This document shows, piece after piece, positions 57,493-64,000 of a DNA stretch of 64,000 nucleotides; the stretch's first letter is position 1; each line of letters opens with the position of its first letter. The notes under the pieces are model-generated. The model did no database searches and was not told where the DNA came from. It saw only the letters and a list, made by a program, of their open reading frames with translations. The DNA lies in assembly GCA_014218235.1 (NCBI GenBank), contig CM024753.1:183558348-183622347 (forward strand), written 5' to 3'. A program made the translations under genes and the position numbers. This DNA comes from Colocasia esculenta (Eukaryota; Streptophyta; Magnoliopsida; Alismatales; Araceae).

Positions 57493-59572
57493 TGTGACGG
57501 TCCTCACTGAACAGACCCGTTAACCCAACAACGAGCCTATCATGAGTCCGCCTCCCGCGAACGGGCCGAAGCCTCGCAAGGGATATCAAACCACTAGTCC
57601 ATAAATAAACATAAAGAAATCAACTCAAGTATTCATAAGATCCACCAATCTCACAAATATTTACATGAATATACATAGCCATAGCACAACTGTAACCAAA
57701 CTACAAGAGAACCTGGGGCATACCCCGAGGTGAACAACAGAAAAGTAATATTACACTGCTGGTGGTGCTGACCCTCCACTGGACGATGGGCGCGAAATCT
57801 CCAGATCTCCCTCACCTAGTAGGAGGTAGGGGTGAGACTCTCGAGTCACTGGCTTAGTAGGGAAACTCCCTAGAAACCGAGCAAACATACACAAGTAGCA
57901 AAGCAGGAAATGCTACACTAACAATTTACAATATTATCTAGCAGGATATAAAACTGTAAGTACCACTTACCCTTTGCTGCTTAACAGGAATCAACATAAA
58001 TAAATAAACAGCAAAACCAAACAGGTGCACGAGCTACTGTAGAGAAACGCCACACTCGAGTCACATCAACTGGTTTGCGACACCAGTTACTGACCCGGAA
58101 AAACAACACAGGACTACCTCTCAGTCTCGCAGCCACGGACGAAAGGTCCAGCTACCGCTCCACTAACAAGTACAAAGAATTGTGGAGTCCAACTAAACCA
58201 CCACAACCTGCAAGTCACACACCTCGCAGGCCCATGTCTGGCACCTTTAGAGACTCTGGCCCGAGCTCCCTAAAGTGAGACACTGGAAAACAGGACTAGC
58301 TGGGGTCCAGTACGTCTACTGGTGTCCGTCTCCCCCAACTACGAGCGCGCTACAAGCGACAACACAAAAAACTCTCTCTAGTCGCTGTCCCACTGCCGTC
58401 TTTCCCTCAGCCGGACGTACTACTCAACACAAGAGTGAGGGTGTCCACGAAGACGACAAGACCTCATCCGTACCCAGTACCAGGACAAGCCCCGAGCACT
58501 CACGTGCCTGGCTTACAAAAAACCTGGGGCTCCCAACTGAAGAGGCATCCACGGAAGGCGTCAAACTACACACCACGTACACAGAAACCACGTGCACAAC
58601 GCACAAGCCACGTGAAACCTCCACGTAAACCACATTAACACCAGGTAAAACACACACCACATGCTTCCCGAGCGTAGAGAGAGTGCCAATGCACCTCCTA
58701 CTATCATCACATAACATAAACCACGCTGAATAGATAATCACACACTTACATCTATGCTCGAATGACAACATTCGGCTGTTGTCGCGGCGGCACGATAGAC
58801 TGCCTTCAGAATGCGACAACTCGAGGTGTCGCGACCTGGTCGCGGCTCTCAGAGCAACCGCGATACTAGGTGCGAACCCTGCTCCGGAATCCATCATCCG
58901 GATCACCCAAACTCATTAAAAACATGTAGTTTCAGTCCATTTTCATGCTTTAATGTGTTCCTACACATGCCATCTATTGTTTAGAAAGCAATAAACGCAT
59001 TATCCACGCCACACGAACATTCCACGGATCAAACGATAGGAAATCTCCCTACCTTCACGAAGAACGCGAAGAACAAAGCCCGCACGAGGTTCCCTCCTCT
59101 CCACGTAACGTCCTTGCAGTAGGAACTCGTCAAATCGACTGCTAACAAGCTGAATCGCCCGAAAATCCCACAGCAAATGTCCCCTGGCCGAGCAGAGCCT
59201 TCATCAGCTCTGTTCTGCTAGGGTTACTTAAAAACATATCGCAGATAAGAACGCGATGCTCTTCAGAACCACGACCTGAACGCGACACTTTAGGCTGTCG
59301 CGATCAGCCTACTGACGTCACCCGAGCACCCAGCCGTTGACACGCGGCAGACATGCACACGCTCACTTAAACCGGCGGTGACATGAACGCGTCGCCCTAA
59401 ACTGTCACGTGCTGATCGCGACCCTCCAAACGACCGCGTTAGGAACCGAAAAACAGAGAACACAAATGGGCAAAATCTCCCAACTCACAGAAAACACCTG
59501 TCACTCGCATCATTGGCCATACACTGGCCTCCACGACCATACAAGGACGATCCGAACGGTCGGAACGTTACA
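57493..59572 (-). repeat. 5' LTR of element C (2,080 bp)
   Basis: This is the partner of 50,524-52,590. It carries the element promoter, which was not mapped. It is followed on the plus strand by the target duplication ACCCC and a C24 run. Confidence 0.93.
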
Positions 59573-59573
59573 A

Positions 59574-59597
59574 CCCCCCCCCCCCCCCCCCCCCCCC
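59574..59597. repeat. Poly-C run (C24)
   Basis: An uninterrupted run of 24 C's overlaps the right target-site duplication of element C. Its length may be affected by sequencing or assembly error. Confidence 0.85.
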
Positions 59598-60285
59598 TTT
59601 TCTCTGTAGCAGTGAGCTGGTGGCTCTATACCCAGTCTCATTTGCAGAGGAGGTGAGCATGAAATTTGGGGGCCCTCTCTCTGGTTTCTCACGTTATGTG
59701 GCTACTGCTAGTTCCCTTTCTTTGCACTTTACGGTTTAGTTTGGGGAAATCTCACGGGGAAGCCATATGCTCAGGCCGTCTCTAGGTGATACCGTTGAGT
59801 GGTCCAGCCTATCATCCCACAGTTTATATGAATTGCATTTACTTTACAATTGATATCCCAGATGTTTTCAGGTCCGATAATATAATATTTGTGCCTCACG
59901 TCCTGGGATTAAAATAGCTCATTCATCACCAGGTTTCCATCTACCATTGTTCATGTTGATCTGGTTTGACTTCACGCCATTTGCTGAGCCTGCATAACCA
60001 CATGCCACAGATGTTTCCATCGCTTAAGTGACCTTGGCAATTTTCTTTCTCCTCTCCCATTTCGCCACTCTTTGGGACTGATCCGGTGGCCCTGCACAGT
60101 GCTTGTGTAGTGCCACCAAATCACCCTTTGCCCCAAGAAATGCTTCAGGAAGCGCCAGTGATTTCATATAGAACAAACCACCGAATTTTCTGGCCCTTTT
60201 CTCCTCTGTTGGGTGTTGAATGCAGTGATCCGGTGGCCCTGCATAGTGCCACCGAATCACCCTTCTTCCCCACCAGTTCAATCTT
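59598..60285. other. Intergenic stretch between element C and the CACTA end
   Basis: No gene is seen. 'GATCCGGTGGCCCTGCA..AGTGCCACC.AATCACCCTT' occurs near 60,078-60,127 and again near 60,225-60,263, a local direct duplication about 147 bp apart. Confidence 0.45.
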
Positions 60286-60562
60286 CACTACAAGGGAAAG
60301 TGGGTTTACCGACGAAATTTTCCGACGGAAATGTTGCCGTCGGAAAACCGTCGGTATGTCTGACAATATTATGTTCCTTGAAAATATTAGTCGTGTTTTT
60401 CCGATGGACCTTAATTCGTCGGAAAAACCGTCGGGCTTTCCGACGGAAAAAGTCCGTCTGAAAATCTGTCGGAAATATCGACGGATACCGACGGATTTTC
60501 CGACGGAACAGATGCCGTCGGAAACCCGCAATTCCCTCCTTTATGCGCCCTTCCCACGCCCC

Positions 60563-60566
<4 letters not shown>

Positions 60567-60642
<76 letters not shown>
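60567..60642. repeat. Compound CT / TA microsatellite
   Basis: A run of about 20 CT units is followed directly by about 16 TA units. A second CT run lies at about 60,885-60,915. Confidence 0.92.
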
Positions 60643-60644
<2 letters not shown>

Positions 60645-60659
60645 CTCATCTCTGGCGTC

Positions 60660-60880
60660 TCTCTCTCTGGTCGCCGCGACGTCTACCGCCGTCGCCCCGA
60701 GCGAGCCGCCCTGCCACCACCTCCGGCCGCCTCCAGAATCGCCACCCTGCCACCGCCTCTGGCTCGCTGCCCTACCGGTATGTCTCCTCCCCCTGCCTCC
60801 ATCCCCCCCTCCCCCTCCGTCCCGCGCTCCCCCCACTTCGTGATTGTCCCCCCCTCCCCCCTCCGTCCCGCGCTCCCCCC

Positions 60881-60917
<37 letters not shown>

Positions 60918-62790
60918 TTCTCTATTTCGGCCCTCCGACACCCCCTCCCTCTTCGAATGGCTTGTGAATCCCCTCCCTTGAGTCCCCTGCAGTAACGTCA
61001 CTCCCTCACCCTCATTCCGCCCAATTCTGGCATGCCGAAGGGGAAGGCTTCGGCCTCGACGCTGCTCATCCCCTCCCTTGAGGCCCCTGCTCAGAATCCC
61101 AAAATGGGCCTTTGCTTCTGCGCTTCTGGCTGTAGACGCCAGCCTCGTCTCCTTCATCATAGCCTATGTTCCATATAGGTTCCGATCTCCTCTGTGCGTC
61201 TGTCTTTTGTTTTGGCTGCCCTTTGATTGATACATAAAATATCATTTATGTTTTCAACCCTGACCCGTTGCAGCCCCATATATGTTACTTGATGCTATGT
61301 TGCAGGATCTATTTTATGGTAAGGGTAGGGCAGGCACATTCATTAAGTGTTTGCGTGTGTAATAGACACTAAATTTTTTTGCCAAAAGTTTCTACTCTCC
61401 CATAAGGAGAATAGGATCACGATCGGGCATACTACACTGATTATTATGGTACGCCCATATTGTAATATACTTGGGGGAGTCCAGTTCTTCAACACTATCA
61501 ATTTGGTATTCATGATTTTATTTTTTTAATTTTCTATTATTACATTTAAAAGTGAACTGAACCAAACAAGAATGTACCGATGCGATATCCTCTAATTTGT
61601 ACTGTACCCAACAAAAAATTGGTACAACCTAGTTGGCCGATTTATCTAACCTTGAATAGGATGAAAGATTAAAGTCTTGACCAGTGTGTGAAATCAGTAC
61701 ATAATAGAGTTCTTATCCATTAACCAGTTCACACTCAACAGAACAAGTTCAGTACATCATGATAGCGTGACAAAGAATACGGCTACCTCCATTGGTTTCT
61801 TCAAGAGTTTAAGATCTATAATCACCATTTGGCAAATCATTTTCTTGCAATCTGTATCCTTCTGAAAACTACTTACGAGTAGGGATTTTTATGTTTATAC
61901 CCCATGATCTTTTCACATGTTTTGCATCATCCTATAAAAAGGGAAGTAGCTGCTTCTAGCGTTTTTGTATATTAGATGTTCCAATCGTAAGAGAGGGAAG
62001 GCCGAAGCAACTATTTCAGCAGACACCTTTTGTTCAACATGCAGTATCTTCACTACTTAGAGAAATTTTGGTTTACACATAAATATGTAGCTATCCGCTT
62101 GCTTTGGTTTATAATTGATAACAGCATCACGTGGAACATAAAATAAGAACTCATGAATGTCAAAAATGATTTATACAAAAAATGTTAAAAAGTGTGATAA
62201 GGTTATCCTTATGAAGATTATGAACAGTATAAGATGTGGATCCATCATCCATGCCATCTTCATCAGCAACAATCATCTGTGTTTTATCAAAATCAATATC
62301 TAAGACCTGTATTGGTTTCTGTCTGATGAGTGTAGTCAACTGATATGAAATATTAAAAAGAAACTTACTTGTTCACATCTCATTAACATCAACCCTATCC
62401 CATCATCTCCATGGTCTGGCAATAAGTGCAGGAAATATTCTTCATTCGGCTCCTCCATGGACGCCTATTGAATTTTTAAATTCTTCACATCACAGCTATT
62501 CAAGTTGCCTGCTTCTTCACATCATAGCTTTAAATTCTCTATTGTTTCAGTTAATCTAATCCTATAAGGTGCAATAGACAAAGCCCAAGGCTGGGATTTC
62601 ACAGTCAACATCTTAGAACTCTTAGTCTGATTTGCAATATCATTAGGCAACATGCTAATTACCCTATTATAAATTTATTCGCTATTATAAGCTGCAAGTA
62701 GAGCCTTATTAATTTTCAAATTCTTTGTAGTAAATTCCTCTCATGTACTATGATTTTCCACTTACTTTTGTAATGTCTTATGATACCCAA
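60660..62790. other. GC-rich then AT-rich stretch, no confident gene
   Basis: The stretch 60,660-60,960 is very C-rich with frames on both strands (up to 293 codons at 60,086-60,967 spanning microsatellites), which I consider compositional. CTCCCTTGAG[TG]CCCCTGC occurs at about 60,973 and 61,072. From 61,200 on the sequence is AT-rich with only short frames. It could be the 5' untranslated and intron part of a CACTA gene or a captured fragment, but this is not shown. Confidence 0.35.
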
Positions 62791-62796
62791 AATGTA

Positions 62797-62945
62797 TGGA
62801 TATGAATGTGTTTTTTTTTGCAGAATGCAAGTATATAGATATGAATGTGTGATTTTTTGCAAGATACATGTATATGGATATGAATGTGTGATTTTTTGTA
62901 GGATGCAAGTATATGGATATGTATGTGTGATTTTTTACAGGATGT
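62797..62945. repeat. Short tandem array, 3-4 units of about 47-50 bp
   Basis: The unit is GATATGAATGTGTGATTTTT followed by TGCAGGATGCAAGTATATG, repeated with small changes; a further degenerate copy lies near 62,970-63,000. Confidence 0.8.
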
Positions 62946-64000
62946 GATTGTCTTCATCTATTTTAATACATGATGCAAGCGTGTAGATATGAATGTGTGG
63001 ATGCGGTGTGTGAATGTATGGACCTTTTTTTTTCTTTTTTGCCCGTTTAAGACTTTTGTTAGGATATATATTTTTACCGTCTTTTGATGGTAATGACATA
63101 TATCCGGCATAAACTCTTGAATTGTCCTATTGGACAGTCTGTGGATATTTTGATCATCTGATGTTCTCCATTATATGTGCTTATGATTGTCTTAAAATTT
63201 CGACAGTATCTCCCTACTCATAAAGATGTTAAACTCACATGAAACAACTATAAAGTTATGCTATGGATCAACTATAAAGTTACGCTTTACATAAAAATAA
63301 ACAATGTAATGATTTTCTTTGTTAAACATATTGTTTACTTTCACATATTTGTTTAATTTCACACTGCAAGTTAATCCTTCAACATTTGTATGTTTATTTG
63401 TAGCCATTTGATTGATTCTTTCATATTTACCATATTATGATTTAATTTCATATTTTAAATTACTCATGAATAAATTGTTATCAATTTTTTTGTAATTAGT
63501 GATGAGAGTTTGCGATTGAAAATTAGACTCAAAGAAGAACAAATGTCCAACGTATCAAAGTACGTGTTTGTTTGAACGAAAGATATTACCGATGGATATT
63601 CGAAGATTGTATGATGGTTTACGTTTGGTGAAAGAGAAGAAGAAAATCATAAAGATTATTCGGAAAGAAGAAAGACAAAGTTTAGAAAACAAAAGTGGAT
63701 TATCTGTTATTGTTCAAGATGAAAAAGGACTGTGATATTCTGTAATCTTACGATGCAGTTGGTGTGGTAGTATGTACATGTTTAGTGGAAAAGAATGGTC
63801 AAAATTTTTGGAAAATAATTGTGTCAAAGAACTTGACATTCTGAAAGTTATGTTTTCCCATTATGTACGAAGAGATGTATTTGGCAAACTATATTTAGGG
63901 ATATCAGTGGTTAGTTCAAAACTTAGGAAATCTAATGAGAAGCTGGTGAGTAAAGAGCCGATCAAGTGGTGGTGGCCTAATATGAAGACATCACGGTTTG
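62946..64000. other. AT-rich stretch, no gene recognised
   Basis: The stretch 63,196-63,225 (AAAATTTCGACAGTATCTCCC) resembles a motif found in the LTRs of A and B. A short readable frame near 63,760-64,000 (...GKEWSKFLENNCVKELD...) has no recognised relative and is cut by the window end. Confidence 0.3.

Larger units (their letters stand above)
50519..59577 (-). mobile_element. Ty3/gypsy chromovirus (Tekay/Del-type), element C, complete but inactive
   Basis: LTRs at 50,524-52,590 and 57,493-59,572 start TGTGACGG and end GTTACA on the plus strand. The 5-bp duplication ACCCC flanks the element (50,519-50,523 and 59,573-59,577). On the minus strand the 5' LTR is the right one, followed by an initiator-Met primer site, gag with a CCHC knuckle, protease, RT, RNase H, integrase and a C-terminal chromodomain-like segment, which defines chromoviruses. 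The LTRs differ by several percent by eye, so this insertion is older than B. Several stops and frameshifts break the coding region. Confidence 0.93.
60286..64000 (+). mobile_element. 5' end of a CACTA (En/Spm) DNA transposon, continuing past the window
   Basis: CACTACAAGGGAAAGT at 60,286 is the typical CACTA terminus. It is followed by a dense subterminal array of CCGACGGAAAA / TTTTCCGTCGG motifs in both orientations up to about 60,530, the binding-site arrangement known in this superfamily. No matching ...TTGTAGTG end was found before 64,000, so the element either runs on or has lost its other end. No TNP2-type transposase was recognised in the visible part. Extent beyond 60,540 is inference. 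Confidence 0.7.

Noticed and set aside
60086..60967. 293-codon plus-strand frame
   Set aside because: It crosses the CACTA terminus, a CT/TA microsatellite and a C-rich stretch; the protein is Ser-Leu and Ile-Tyr repeats.

Overview
The window looks like a repeat-dense stretch of an angiosperm nuclear genome. The evidence is plant Ty3/gypsy lineages (Tat with a second RNase H domain, and a chromodomain-bearing Tekay/Del-type element), a CACTA terminus, hAT/Mutator/MITE-type elements, and one multi-exon CAD/mannitol-dehydrogenase-type gene with plant exon structure. The species cannot be fixed from the sequence; a monocot is possible but not shown. No bacterial genes, rRNA, tRNA genes or CRISPR arrays were seen.

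Layout. 1-11,640: a decayed minus-strand Tat element (A), with broken gag-pol (8,332-870) and its 5' LTR remnant (8,638 to about 11,640). 11,640-12,736: a spacer carrying a 260-bp SINE-like insertion with a 17-bp target-site duplication. 12,737-36,295: a much younger plus-strand element (B) of the same family. Its shared LTR units are about 5.8 kb, followed by a PBS, an extra upstream ORF, gag-protease, RT/RNase H/second RNase H/integrase, and a 1.6-kb array of 27- and 33-bp hairpin units just before the 3' LTR unit. 37,127-40,379: the only convincing host gene, five exons on the minus strand, 367 aa. 40,530-50,518: AT-rich intergenic DNA with small non-autonomous elements, several with clear target-site duplications. 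50,524-59,572: a minus-strand chromovirus (C) with 2.07/2.08-kb LTRs, a 5-bp duplication ACCCC, an initiator-Met PBS and a coding region broken by stops and frameshifts. 60,286-64,000: the start of a CACTA element that runs off the window.

How the parts relate. Elements A and B are inverted relatives and explain most of the first 36 kb. B is nearly open, apart from two frame breaks in gag and at the gag-pro/pol junction, so it is probably non-autonomous or recently dead. The CAD-like gene sits as a small island between B and C. The most unusual structures are the hairpin minisatellite in B, the tRNA-headed inverted SINE-like unit at 12.1 kb, the 955-bp retroposon at 45.7 kb, the Mutator-like element packed with short tandem repeats at 47.6 kb, and a GC-AG first intron in the CAD-like gene. 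All identities and percentages were judged by eye; nothing was aligned or searched.
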